A model generated the notes under the pieces. It did not search any database and had not been told where the DNA came from. It saw nothing but the letters and a program-made list of their open reading frames with translations. A program made the position numbers and the translations under genes. From NCBI GenBank assembly GCA_038503065.1, contig JBCAMK010000019.1:558001-622000 (forward strand): a stretch of 64,000 nt of DNA, read 5' to 3'. Below, in pieces: positions 1 through 12,466 of the stretch; the first letter of the stretch is position 1; each line of letters begins with the position of its first letter. This DNA comes from Paragyromitra xinjiangensis (taxonomy: Eukaryota > Ascomycota > Pezizomycetes > Pezizales > Discinaceae).

Positions 1-2170
1 ATGGGCAATGGGGAACTGCGAAAAGCTTTGACGTTGGAAAACTTTTAGAGCCGCATCTGAATGCCAAGACGCCAAGACGCTAGAGCGAGTCTGGGACATC
101 CAAGAAAGAGAGATTGTTGATATCCTTCCAGCTAATCTTAATCTCCCTATATATCCCCCTTAGTTCCCAGAACTACACACTAAACAGCACTTCTGATAAT
201 ACAAGCTAAACTCATCATGTGATCCACATATAAGTTTCCCCACATGATTTCCCTTGTTGCTTCCTCAATCCATTCGACAGACGGACGACTTCCTACAAAC
301 AGCACGAAGAAACAATCAATTTATCACCAACGAGAGAAAGCCATCAGAAAGCCATCCCTAAGGCTTTTTAAACAAAAAATGAGTAACCCGCTACAACAGT
401 ACTCTCCATTTCCATTCAAGAGGAACTCCATCATATCCTCCAGTGAGCTGCGCCAACCAAAGGTTAACTCCCTACTATAGCATCCACCACCCTACATATA
501 CCTAAGACTATCTACAATAACGAATAATAAGGTGAAACAACATATTCACGGCACAACCCCATAACAAAATAGGAAAGCACAAAAGTCCTACTCGTTCACG
601 TCACATCGAATACAGTTATCGAACCGTCACCTTATTTAAGCACGCTTCTCACTACGCTCACCCATACCCGAAGAGAAGATCTCAAATATCCAGAACCTCA
701 CTACAATAACATTCAACACCGCGTCCTCTCAAAAAACCGCAAAGTATATTTTCTTCGGGGCCTTACTACGCAGGATAAGAGCAGACGTCTCAGTCTCCAA
801 TCGTAATAGTTCCCGAGCTACAGCCAGAAGGCGAGCATGTCTCACCAAGTTTTAGCTGCAGCTTCATTACACTCCCTGCTCAATGGATATTCTACACAAG
901 ATGGGTGTATGGTCCCAATTCACATTGATACTAGAATGCATCCTTTGACGGGCTTAAACCCAACACGATGAAGAAGATTTCCCAACATTGTAGCCTCGCT
1001 ACCAGATACAATAGGTTAAACAAGCCACCAAATTCATCTACCAACACTCTTCCCAGCCAAGTCTCATGAATTTTACTTATAGCTACCTACAAATACCTAG
1101 CTATGACTACCGCAGTTTGCTGTACCTATCATTGCTGGGCTTAAAGCGGGGAGAACGAATCAGCTCAACCGTATTAACCTTCTAGCAGATCAGTGCAATA
1201 ACACAACCTCATCCCAAAATTACACCTGCTGTCATACCGGATCCCGTACTTCTCGGGTTTTTTATTACTCTCGGGAGTCAACGAATAGCGAATGCATGAT
1301 GCGCGGTATGAATAGCCCATATCACACAGATCTATGGGCGCCAACGGCCGATAGTATTTTTCCCGACAGAAACCTAACCCCATTCCCATTCAGCTCTTCG
1401 ACTGTCGGTCTAACATAAGAGAAGATAGTTCGAGAGACTATGACTATTTAGTTCCTCTTCCCTAGGTTCCTAGAATGCTATTTCAAGAGTACGGGATACT
1501 CCAATGCTATTTCGATTACCACATAGCCGAGAAGCAATCACCAAATGCAACATAAGGATAGCTCTATAAAAAGGGTGGAAGGAGGCCTATTACACAACAT
1601 CGAGACTGTCCTATGCGTCATCCATTGCAGTAACTATAACAGGTAATGGCGCTTGCTCGTTCGTCTCTAGCCATCCAACGACCCTATCAGCTGTTCTATT
1701 TACCGGTTGCCATATTTTGACCATGTGCCCCTTCTCAATTCCGTTCCATGATAACGCTAGCTGTAGGTCTCTCCAGCCTAGCTCGAGTCCTACTATGATT
1801 AACAATCGAACTAGGTGGCAACATATGATATGAAAACCTCGCACCTCGGGTTGCATGCAAAGCTTCTGATATTAGGACCCAGTTCATTCATCTGATGGCC
1901 CTTCATGCAATATTAAACTCTTCATAATGGGCCAAGACTGCCATAATTCCCACTGCTATAGCTAAATACCTGCCGAAGTTTATATATTCTCTAACGAAAA
2001 GAGAATCACACAGGCTCATTACGATCAAAGGCACTACCAATTGCGAAATACCATGTTTAACATGGTAAATACTAGAGTACCACAGAATCCATAGCCAGCT
2101 ATTACAAACACAGCGCCCGGCAACACCAACCATTCTCGTCATAACCCATAGGGTTGGATACGTAAATGAA

Positions 2171-2191
2171 TTACTACTACTACTACTACTA
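2171..2191. repeat. (TAC)n trinucleotide microsatellite
   Basis: About six to seven perfect TAC/ACT units in a row inside non-coding sequence. In the minus-strand frame it reads as a serine run, but that frame has no other support as a gene. Confidence 0.8.
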
Positions 2192-2601
2192 ACACCAGCC
2201 ATCACACTATATCGGACATGAGACAGAGGCTATTTGCAGTAGTTTTCAGGATCCCCCGCTTTCAGCTCGTTCATTTGCATTCTCCGGTATGAAAGTTCCT
2301 CACTTCTCCTCGCGAGCTGCTACCTGAGAAAACGAACCAAAGGCGTTTGACATTAACGACACCAACCCTGCTGCACCAAGGACATTGACTGTATGTCAAC
2401 AATAGTGGTACGGCTCAAAGCTATATCTGATTGTAATCACCGTTGTTCTATACCCGCTAACTCCCGAGAAGTATTCGAGATCTCTCCTACTATCCTCTAG
2501 TTCATCCGGATACGCCTAGGTAGGTTACAATGCTATATAACATCCTAACAGGAAGAATACTCTTAACCCTTGCATTTTCCCAGGGAAATTAGTATCAGCT
2601 A

Positions 2602-2779
2602 CAGTACAATCGCTCTATAAGAATACTGTCGGGCCGAGAGTGCAAAAGAAGAGTGGCCTAACCCAATAAAGAAAGTTTATAGGGGAGGCTTTACCAAATA
2701 CGGACTAGAGAGGTAGTTTCAGGGAGCGCTCCACTAAGAATATTCTTATAAAAAGTATTCTTATAGGGCAAGTGTACTG
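2602..2779. mobile_element. MITE-like element with 25-bp terminal inverted repeats and TA duplication
   Basis: The left end (2601–2626) and the reverse complement of the right end (2755–2780) match at 23 of 26 positions. The outer part is CAGTACA and the inner part CTATAAGAATAC. Both ends are bordered by TA (2600–2601 and 2780–2781). A TA target duplication with termini starting CAG is the pattern of Tc1/mariner/pogo-type miniature elements. The interior of about 125 bp has no coding capacity. The right side also carries a second ATTCTTATA word, suggesting a degenerate subterminal repeat. Confidence 0.6.
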
Positions 2780-5700
2780 TATACCAAAAATACCTCTTTT
2801 TAAAAAGCAAGACAGCTCTTAGACTCCTTGGTAACTTATATCCCCAACAGTGTAATCTCCTGTTATAAGCCCAACGCCCACCATAAAGCAGTCTATTCAC
2901 GGAGGTTCCTTGGCGCGTGGCTCATTCGATCCGCCCGATATTCTCCTTCCCTACGTCGTTTAGGACCTTTACACAGAATCTCTACCTATTTGAAAGACTT
3001 GCAGAAGCATTGTAAAAAAATTTGAGGTAGTGCATACCACAACAAGCCAAAGTTTTTCTTCAATCTACCCATCCTCCCTTCGTAAAAGCTCAAACAACGC
3101 CTCCCCAGTCACTAAGCCATGCCCCCGGATTGCGGGAAATGATCAACGACAATAGGTACTCCAATCATGACTGAACATGAGGCATCACTCGACGCCAAGC
3201 CAAGACTAGTGGAGATCCAGGTGTGTGGTGGATTTAATATTACTAATCTTTAGTCTTTGCTGCCCACGATTCCAGAAAAATTGCCAGAAAATATGCTTTC
3301 TACACTAAATAGGTTACTAGCTTTCCTACCTAGGCGCCCGCCCGCGACGCAAATATTATTATAAATCGCATCACACGCTAACAACCGCAATAATGCATTA
3401 TCAAGCTCAGAAACCTGAATCTCCACACAAGCCCTTTCGTCGCTTCTATTAGCCAGCATGCTTTTTGGAGCACCTTGATGCTTGTGTGGCCCGTCTGGTA
3501 GTACCCGACTTAGACTACCCAAGGCTAAGGAATGGTTTAGTGTTGTAGTGGCAATGGTTATCGCCACACAGACCAACCCTATTATAAATAAGTAATCACA
3601 ACCCACTCCAAGAAATAACTAAAGAGTACCAATCTACTTCCACTATTTCAAACGAATTGAAGGGAATCCGTCTCAAGAACTCCCAATAGTTCTGTCAAAG
3701 ACGAGGATAAGCGCTGTCAGAAAACTCAACCTGCAAAAAAGCCACCAAAACCCCGCAACTCGACGAAACCGTTGTTTCAGATGATAGTCTGCTGAGAGCA
3801 ACACCTCAGCGGGGTAATCCGCCTTGGCACTAGCAGACCTTGATTAGGGTCCGCGGCGTGGGATGCCCCCCTCAACAAAAAGCTCATCGAATTCTATACC
3901 AGGTATTGATGTGCAAACCTATTCACTTTTCAGTAACCCCAGCAATGAAGCTCTAGCTGGAGAACGCGCGTTCGAGGTGAAAGTTAGATAATGCACTACT
4001 CCAAAAGGGCAGAGACCTAACGATGGAAATCAAGACTACCATGTATGAATATATTGGCTGGAAGAAGGGTGCTACAGCAGTACCAAGATCCCCCATGATA
4101 AGATGTTTATTATTACTAATAAGACTATAAATCTCTACTAAAATGGCTTGAGAATAAATTCATGTTACTACCGACTCACAGCCGCGCTCCACAGTGAACC
4201 CTTCTACATTTACTACCACTAAATTTACCCCTCATGGGGGCACCCTCAGTGCTAAAAAAACCTGGCCCAATAATTCGTCTTAAATCCAGGCACTCTGCAC
4301 GAAGAGCATAGGATGGCCCCGCAGCTGACGCGCGCCATGGTACCGGCAACACAGCCAAAATATTACTGGTTGACCCTTTCGGGTATCAATATCCTTCCGA
4401 TAACAACCATAAGTTAGTCGCTCAGGTGTCACCCTCCCTGTCAGCACCCAGATCGTAATTTTACCTTGCTCATCCTTAACGACTCTCGCGGTAAACGAAA
4501 TCGCTCTTATAATCCCTTCAGACTGACAACAGGTATTGCATTAATGCTTTCAAGTCTGCAAGCAATCAAGCATGAGGCCTAGCCACTTCCACTAACCCGA
4601 AGACCGAGAAATGGTGAAAAGATTTTCAGATTCGTCAAATCGACTAATCACACGGAGGACGATCCGAAAAGATTCAGGATTCGGTACCAAGCTCCGATCG
4701 ACTTCCATATCGGAACCCGCAATGAGGGATTTCACAAAATGCCCACGCGAAGAGATGCTCAGTCTCACTTTGAGAAGTGAAGAGTAAGTGAGTTGATTGG
4801 GGTTTCTCGCGGTGCCAATTGGGTATGTCAGCCCTATCGGGTCCCGCCCCTGCGGAGAAAATAAGAGAGAGAATTAAGAAAATGGGCCTTAAGGATTGGT
4901 ATATCACAACCAAAGGGATTCGATAGATCACACAAGTTACCAAGAGAATCAAAAAACCTTATCAACGTGCACATGGATCTTTGTTTTTCTGTTCATATCA
5001 AATAACTCATCAGTGGACCAATTGGACTTCTAGCGAACGTGAACGTGCTCAGGAAATTCTTACGCTTACTGAATTACCCGAATCCACCGATTCGTTCTTG
5101 AAAACATCACACAAATTCTCTGCCAGTTAGCAGCTCTCCGGCTCGAACACTGTACCCTCATTAGTGGAATTCTCGCGATCTGCATCGACTGGGTAGCCAG
5201 CAACTACATAAACACCCGGTATGTCTACCCCAAGAATTGCACTCTTTTTCTTCGCTTGGAGTTGACTTTCGACATATCTATTAGCAGCGCCAAGCATCAC
5301 AATGGCTTAATCCGAACGACATTGTTAGGAATCTGCCTTGCCAAGAGTGACACTTGCCGAAATAGGCAGGGATACGGGTACGCTGTTCCGCCGACGCGGC
5401 TGTTGCCACGTCCCGCAAAAATTTCCAAGATTAAGCTGTCATTTCTGTGGAATCAGTAAGGGTATCGCTGAGTATTTAAACTTAAAGGTTTCTGCCCCTT
5501 TGCTCCTGTAGGTGCAGCAAGGCAGACAAAGCAGGCACGAGATCTTTATCTTGAGGTCTCGCTATTTAGACTAATATTGGAGAGATCGAACGGTTCGCGG
5601 CAGAAACGCTTGCTTAGTCGTCATTTATCAGACCCTGATTTTCGCAGCTCGCATCACGTTGAGGCTGTGGTTATTTTCTTTTTTTTTAATCATCAGATTC

Positions 5701-5811
5701 CCGGGAAAGGAACACAAAAAGCAAGGAAATCTGGGTAGATACAAAACATAAAACCAAAGAAAGTCAACGAACCATGTGTGTTCCTAAATAACAGCAAGCC
5801 CTCAATTACTC

Positions 5812-8158
5812 ATGCCGAACAACAATTTCTCCAGCGAGACCTTTTACCCATCTGCGATGGGTTCAAATGCTACGATTTCTTCTCCCGCTGACACAAGTCC
5901 AGTGGAGTCGGATCCTGAAAAAGCCAACCCTACAGGACCGGTTCCTGGGAAGATAATTCGGGGAGGCGGCCTTAGGGCGTTGTTCCGTGGGAATGGAGCA
6001 CTGGCGCCGTTCAGATTACTCAAGTCAGATCTCTTAGGAAGATCAAAAGTGTACGGTACGGATTGGTCCTTCAACCAACTGATCCTTGCGTCGGCGGTAT
6101 TTGTGTTCTTCACGAATCTGCTACCCGGAATCACGTTCGCGAGCGATCTATACGTGTTGACGGGGATGAACTATGGGACAATCGAGGTGGTGTTTTCAAC
6201 GGGGTTGTGTGGTGTTATATTTGCGCTGTGAGAATAACCCATGGATGATTCGTGTCTTGGGAATAGTCAGAGCTGATGAGTGATGGGCTGTGAATTAGAT
6301 TTTCGGGTCAACCTCTTACCATCTTAGGCGTTACAGGACCATTCTGTATTCTTTCGGAACGAATATACACTTTATGCAGTGAGAGCTTTCATGTATGCTC
6401 CCTCGAATATCTCATATCTATTCTAGGTTAATAGTTTAACTGTAAACAGGTTGATTACCTCTCCTTCATGGCCTGGTCTTGCATCCACTCGGCATGGATG
6501 CACTGGCTTCTTGCTATCTTCAACGCCCACGACTGGACTATGGAATACGTGACGACCTTCTCAACCGAGATCTTCTCACTATTAAACTCAATCATCTATT
6601 TCCACAAAGCGTAAGCAAACCCCCTCCATACTCCAGAAAATCCAGGTCAAACCACCACAGAAACCTTGACACCACCTCGACCTCGGAATATCCATAAAAT
6701 GCTAACACCTCCTAGTATCCAAGAGCTCCAAAGAGCCCACGCACACACCTCCCTCGCCTCCTTCCTCTACTCTGTCCTCGGCTGCATCGGCACCTTCCTC
6801 GTCGCCGTAACCCTCTCCACAGCCAACAACTGGGGCCCCATCTTCCACAAATACGTACGCATGGGCCTCGCCGAATACGCCGCCGCAATCTCCATCATAA
6901 TCTTCATCGGCATACCGCACATCGGCGAACTCAAAACCCTCGACCAGCAACGACTCCAAGTCTCCAGTACGTAGTCCCAACCCCACACCTAACCATACTA
7001 ACAACCGACAGCATCATTCCGACCGACATCCCCAGAGCGAACCCACTTCATCATCGAATTCTGGCACCTTCCCGTCTCCTGGGTATTCGCCGCTATGATC
7101 CCAGGCCTCATCATAACAACACTCTTCTTCTTCGACGTCGAGGTATCAACCATCTGCGCAACCCTCCCACGATACAACGTCCGCAAACCCGGCGGATACG
7201 CCTGGGATGTATTTCTCCTCGGACTAACAACAGGACTCTGCGGGATCCTCGGAATCCCCCCAGCAAACGGGCTCCTCCCGCAAGCACCGCTCCACAGCGA
7301 GAGTCTCCTGCACACAGAAGAGGTAACAGACCCGGCCGACGGCAGCGTAAAGAAGATAACAACGGTCCATGAGCAGCGTTGGAGTCACCTACTACACGCA
7401 GTTGGGATTCTAGCGTTCTTGAGTCCGCCGTTAATGCACGTGCTAGGACTCACACCGACGAGTGTGCTTGCTGGGTTGTTTTTGTATATGGGAGAGCAGA
7501 GTTTAAGCGTTAATCCGATCTTGTTTCGGTTCTTTCACATGTTAACGTTAGTTCCCCCCGTCCGAGGTTCTGGTTTGGTTGCTAACGGTGGGAAGTCCGT
7601 CGAGTGAGCTTCCGGAACTGCCGCTGGGGATTAAGGGTTATGGTGGGATTCACATGTATACGCTTCTTCAGATCGTCGTGACGGTTGGGATCTTCGTGGT
7701 GACTTTCACTCCTGGAGCTCCCGTGTTTCCGGTTATTATTGTGCTTTTGGTCCCCATAAGGTTAAAGGTTATGAATAAATGGTGGAGTAGAGAGACTCTG
7801 AAACGTGAGTCCATTGTTGATCTTTTCCCCCCGTCCTCCCATCTTTCCCCTCATATTTCCTTCCCCTATCACTCGAAATAAATTGTCGAATCAGATCTGG
7901 GGAGTGACACTCATTCCACGGATAATCTTTACTCCGATCCATCTCTATTTTTTCCCCCAACACCACTTATGCTTAACCCACAAGACAACAAAACGCTGAC
8001 GCGTGGTTTCTTTACGAGTTGCAGATGTCGATGCTTGGGCATGTAAAGAAGGAGATTTCGATGTTGATTCTGATGACGACGCTGAGCCCGATGCAGTGAG
8101 ATCCCGGATCGAGACGACATCCCCGAGAAACTCACACTCCGACACCGTGAGTGGTTGA
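5812..8158 (+). CDS. BOR1: Bor1-like borate/bicarbonate-family anion transporter
   Basis: Multi-pass membrane protein of the HCO3-/anion-exchanger family. Fungal members (Bor1) export borate at the plasma membrane or vacuole. The model has seven exons, all phase-consistent: 5812–6227, 6299–6392, 6450–6610, 6716–6966, 7012–7546, 7596–7804 and 8025–8158, giving 599 residues, close to yeast Bor1. Exon 2 carries the family signature FSGQPLTILGVTGP. It is followed by VDYLSFMAW in exon 3, IIEFWHLPVSW and PGLIITTLFFFD in exon 5, and PSSELPELP in exon 6. The C-terminal tail is acidic and serine-rich (DVDSDDDAEPD), as in fungal relatives. Introns are 45–105 nt except the last, which is 220 nt. The donor of exon 2 was set at 6393 because the more obvious GTGAGA at 6379 breaks the frame. 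The natural substrate cannot be told from sequence. Confidence 0.9.
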
Positions 8159-10119
8159 AAGCATGAGTTTTGTAAACGCGTTATGATACCAGTGACGACG
8201 CATTTTTTGTATTTAGAGTTTTTATCATTTTTCTGATTTGAGGGGGGGGGGTTTCTATTGGTTGTTTCGGGTTAGATTTAGAAGATCACGTTACTTGGAC
8301 GTTTTGTGTACATATATATCTGCACGTTGAGAAATAGCCAGGCGGCTAATCCACAGGATTTAAAACAGAATCCCCAACTGTCGTATGAACGTCTACTACA
8401 GAGTTGGAATGATTGGGGATTACTAGAACTGCAAGACGGCTCACATGCTTAAGATCCTCACTCTCCCCCTTTTTTTCTAGAGTACTCACTCTAGTGGATG
8501 ATATTCCAGAACACCCCACCAAGGTTCCTACTGGAGGGTTTTATATGTACCCGGGTTGAAATAGGGTATAGCGAAGCATCCACACAGCCGCAAGGCGGTG
8601 TCAGAAGGCTTAGTTGTTCATGCCGATAACCGATCGCGTGGAAAAGAAGGGGAGAACACGTAGACTGATGGTCTCTCCGACTGGCTCGAGCGGAGATACT
8701 TGTTCGAATAGAGGAGTGGTAGCCCTGGTTAGCCGGGTCGTTGGGCTGGTTTGAAATCCTTAGCACGGCAAGCCGGATGGATCGGGTGTTCTGTTTGTTG
8801 GATTGGGGAATTGAGATGCGCTGGATCAGCGATTCTGGAGGGATTACTATAGTGGTGGTGATGGTGGTGGTGGTGGTGGTTCTGGGTAAACGATAAGTGA
8901 GCGATATAAAACGGTAATGAGAGGGGCATTGGGCAAACTAGCTTGTTGCAGTGCTGGTGTTGTTGATATCCAATAAGCTGTTCTTAATTTAGGTTATGCG
9001 ATGTTTTCGATACCGGTAATGTGGGAAGCAGCATGTTTTTCTCTTACTATCTCCGTACCCTGTCATGCATATCCGGAGCCCCCCACAGAAAAAAGCTTGT
9101 CCATCATAGAGATATCGTACCACAAGATAGATCGTCGTATTCGCAGCCCGCACTCCGAAACTCCCATGAATGCATTACGGAGCTTACCCCACGGCTGTAG
9201 AGTTTTTTTCCTACGCTTTCTCCTTGTCTCCTTCCCCAATCAATTAGAACTGCTCGATCTGGCGTCTTTGGAAGTCGGTTGAGCATCGTATTCAAGGTTC
9301 GCCAAGATCCGGAGACTTTTCCGCCCAGCGGCATGAACCGAAGTATATGTGAAGCGTAATATCGGCATGATTCAGCAGGTGCAATCAAGTCTCAACCCTC
9401 TCGTCCGGAGAGATATTTTTACACCAGACGTGTCGTACTGGCGGGCTGCTATTCGCCAGAAAGCGGTTCACCATTGAATGTTTTTCCCCCGCCAGGGGCT
9501 GCCACGGGGGCGTTGGCCGTGAACCAAGTAAGCAAGACTTGAGATGAGGGCCATTCGGCTGGCCCTCTGGCCGGGCTCCAGCGCTGTCCACCCCTTCCCC
9601 TAGCGCAGGGACCTCGCACGCCTTAGAGGGCACATAAGACGACGCTGTGCGCCCGACTGAAGTCCAGTTTGCAGCCAGGAAACGAGTGTTCTCTGAAGCG
9701 AGTGTTCTTTCCTGCGACCGGGCAGTTCAGTCGTTTCGACATATTATCGTCAGGTTACGCGAAGCCAGAGTATGATACATCACATCCCAGCCATTGAATA
9801 GGTCCAGCAGATTATATTAACGGACTTGCTTCCCTTTCTTCCATCAGGGAGGGAGGGTATCGTTTTTTATTCTATATTCCATTTCATCTCCTGCCTATCG
9901 CATTATTCCCCGGATTCAGACAGCTGGGTAAGTGAGGGGAGCCAATCTGGATTTATCACAACCCTCCTTGTTTTTTTTTCTTTCTTTCTTTCTTTCCCAT
10001 TTCCCCCGCAACTCGTTCTTTATTTCTTCCCTGCGTCGCCTTTAAGCTGCTTCCCCTCGCTAATCTAGCGAGGCAAGCAACAGCTCAACTCTTAGCAAAC
10101 AACCTCTTCCTCTACAACC
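8159..10119. other. Intergenic region
   Basis: No gene is visible in about 2 kb. A G run lies at 8244–8251, a (GGT)n tract at about 8852–8880, and a CTTT-repeat pyrimidine tract at about 9968–9996 just upstream of the next gene. The C/T-rich stretch of roughly 9960–10060 before the ATG at 10120 is typical of fungal promoters and leaders. Open frames in both strands are short and unsupported. Confidence 0.55.
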
Positions 10120-11467
10120 ATGTCTGAACCACAACTCGAGGACAAACTCCCCCTCCCATCAGACGCTCCCCCTCCACCATACACCGACGAACCCGTCCTC
10201 CCCCTCCCAGCCACCACACCTACACCACCATCCCGCTGTTCCCGACCATGGCGCATCCTCCTCTCCATCTTCACCGTGTTCTTCATCTACAGCATCATCT
10301 CATCCGACGCCACCCGAGCCGAGCTCGAATTCAGCACCGACAACCCCGAAGCCTCGTCCTGCAGACCCCACAGACCACTAAACTTCGGCGCGGACAAAGC
10401 CCTCGCCGAGAGACTGGGCTATAAGCTTGTTGAAGACGTACCAGAGGAGAAGGTGCCGGATGGAAAGGGGATTAAGAATGGACAAGGGGATGGAAGGGTG
10501 ATTGTTGTTGGTGATGTTCACGGGATGTACCATGAGTGTGGGTTTCTACTCTCACTATTTTTTTACTTCAGGACTAATGGTGATTAGTGGTTTCGCTTCT
10601 GGCGAAGGTGAAGTATAATGCCGAGTCGGACTATTTGATTTTTGCTGGGGACATGATTAGTAAAGGCCCCGACTCGCTCAAGGTTCTTGATCTAGCACGG
10701 AATCACGGCGCTGGGTGTGTTCGTGGGAACCACGAGGATCGGATATTACTACACTATCACCAGTTACAGAAGAAGAAGGATAAGAAGAAGCATAAGTCTG
10801 GCAAAGACAAGAAGCCCAAGGCGCCAAAAACCGATACCCCGCCACGGGCCTACAATGCGGATGAGGAGGATAACATGGAGATGGACGACACGGAGCCGAA
10901 AGACAGCGCTGAGCATCCTTCTGGAAAACATGAACACGACTTCAAACCTGAGATGTCACAGCTTCGCACGGATCAGAAACTGGCACGGAAACTCTCACGG
11001 AAGCAGGCTGCATGGCTGGATGCTTGTCCGCTTGTGTTGAGGATGAAGAATGTCAGTAAGATTGGCCAGGTTGAGGTTGTACATGCTGGATTAGTCCATG
11101 GTGTGCGGTTGGAGGATCAGGATCCGAATGCGATTATGAACATGAGGACGCTTGATCATCACTGTAATTTACCAACTTCCGGGAAAGACGGGAGACATTG
11201 GGCGGATCTGTGGAATCGGAGGGAAAAGGCAATGGGCAGGGATGGAGAGCACACTACCGTAATGTAAGTCCTGGACGAGACTGCAAATAGAGCGGAGGCT
11301 AATAATACAGATATGGTCACTATGCTTCTCTCGGGCTGGATATCAGACCATACACCAAGGGCATCGACTCGAACTGTATCCGCGGTGGCAAGCTGAGTGC
11401 GTTCGTCATAAGCAACAAACACGAAGAAGTCGTAAGCGTGAAATGCAGGGACTATCTGAAGGAATAA
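10120..11467 (+). CDS. PPN2: Ppn2-like metallophosphatase (probable vacuolar endopolyphosphatase)
   Basis: Calcineurin-type metallophosphatase of the Ppn2 branch, which cleaves long polyphosphate chains in the vacuole lumen. The model has three exons (10120–10537, 10588–11263, 11311–11467) and encodes 416 residues. A proline-rich cytosolic N-terminus precedes one membrane span (about residues 45–62, LLSIFTVFFIYSII), giving a type II signal-anchor layout. Metal-site motifs appear in order: GDVHG (D132, H134), GDMISKGP and GNHED, then a C-terminal YGHYASLGL. Between GNHED and the rest of the domain lies a long Lys-rich then Asp/Glu-rich insert (KKKDKKKHKSGKDKKPK followed by DEEDNMEMDD). That insert makes the protein longer than yeast Ppn2. 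Intron 1 (50 nt) splits the codon after GMYHE and gives HELVSLLAKV, as expected for the family. Assignment to Ppn2 rather than a generic phosphatase rests on motif spacing and the anchor. Confidence 0.83.
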
Positions 11468-12466
11468 GAGCACCCCACTCTTTGTTGCTATCGTTTATAT
11501 ATAAACCCTTGGCGGGGGAACTCCGAGTATGCGCAGGAACATACTCTACATGGAGTTTTAACCGCTAGATATATACCCTTGTTTTTCTTTTCTCCCCGTT
11601 TCAATGTCGATCTTGCGTAGTACTCAGCCTAGAACACGCTTTTCTTCCTTTCTTTGTGGTTTCCTTTCCTCCGGTGGGTTATTATTAATTCCTTGAATGC
11701 TTATTTCCAGCTCTCGGGGTTTCTTCATGGGTGTGGCGTTAGCTTGATGAGAGGCTTGGGTTTCTGTTTTTGGTCCGGTTTGGTCTTTTCACTTCAGAGG
11801 AATTGTATGAGGGGTTTACCATAGAGAAAGTGGAGACGGGATGAAGAATGGGGGTGTAGAGTAGCTGGTACTGTCCAAGACAAACGTACAGTGGGGTTGC
11901 TGTAAATATAAATTTGTTGGATTATTAGATACAGATTAACCCCGTACCCCTAAATCCCACTCGTCCAGATTCCTTTTCTCGATATTTGACGTTCAAAATC
12001 TAGATTCCCCCCCTGCGCTGTGCGTTTCACACGACGGGTTGGGTAATGTGGTTTTGGGTTGATTGAGGGGACTTAGTAAGGTTTCCGAGTAGTCCCAACT
12101 ACTCTACGCGGACGGGAAAGCTTATTGTGTTCAGTATGCTGGATACTGGGTATTAAGTGAATCTTGTATGGGAAGTGGATTATCCGTGGCAGTAGTTAAT
12201 TACGGGCTTTGAACCGTTGGGTTAGGGTTGATGAACTTGATATTAACACCGTGCAGATATAGGCCGCCAAGAGGAGGGACAACGGATATAATTCACGATT
12301 GCAAGGGTGTAGTACCCCCAATTACCATACGGCACTCAATAACGGGATAACGAGAGCAAGGGGTTTGCGACTATTCTCTCTTTACTAGACAACCAATCAT
12401 TTACTCCCGCGGGTGTTCATTAACCACCAGAAGATCCTTCTTAATCTAACCTCGGCACGATAACGC
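11468..12466. other. Intergenic region
   Basis: About 1 kb between the stop codon of the phosphatase gene and the Cia2 gene. It holds T-rich and C/T-rich sequence probably acting as 3' UTR and terminator (from 11468) and promoter (up to 12466). I see no gene or repeat in it. Confidence 0.5.

Larger units (their letters stand above)
1..5811. other. Gene-poor spacer with degenerate sequence
   Basis: No open frame here looks like a conserved protein. Frames stay short (up to about 118 codons, 3250–3606 minus) and show no domain or splice structure I recognise. The sequence is rich in CTA/TAG words and looks like decayed, possibly RIP-mutated repeat DNA; that is an impression, since I could not compute dinucleotide indices. 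A (CTA)n microsatellite lies at about 2171–2190 and a TA-flanked inverted-repeat element at 2602–2779. The last few hundred bases should hold the promoter of the transporter gene starting at 5812. Confidence 0.5.

Noticed and set aside
3250..3606. 118-codon minus-strand frame with a hydrophobic N-terminus
   Set aside because: The first 30 residues could pass for a signal anchor, but nothing after them is recognisable and the region looks decayed.
6379..6384. GTGAGA as donor for the second exon of the Bor1-like gene
   Set aside because: It gives a frameshift and immediate stop after joining to the next exon. The donor at 6393 restores the family sequence.
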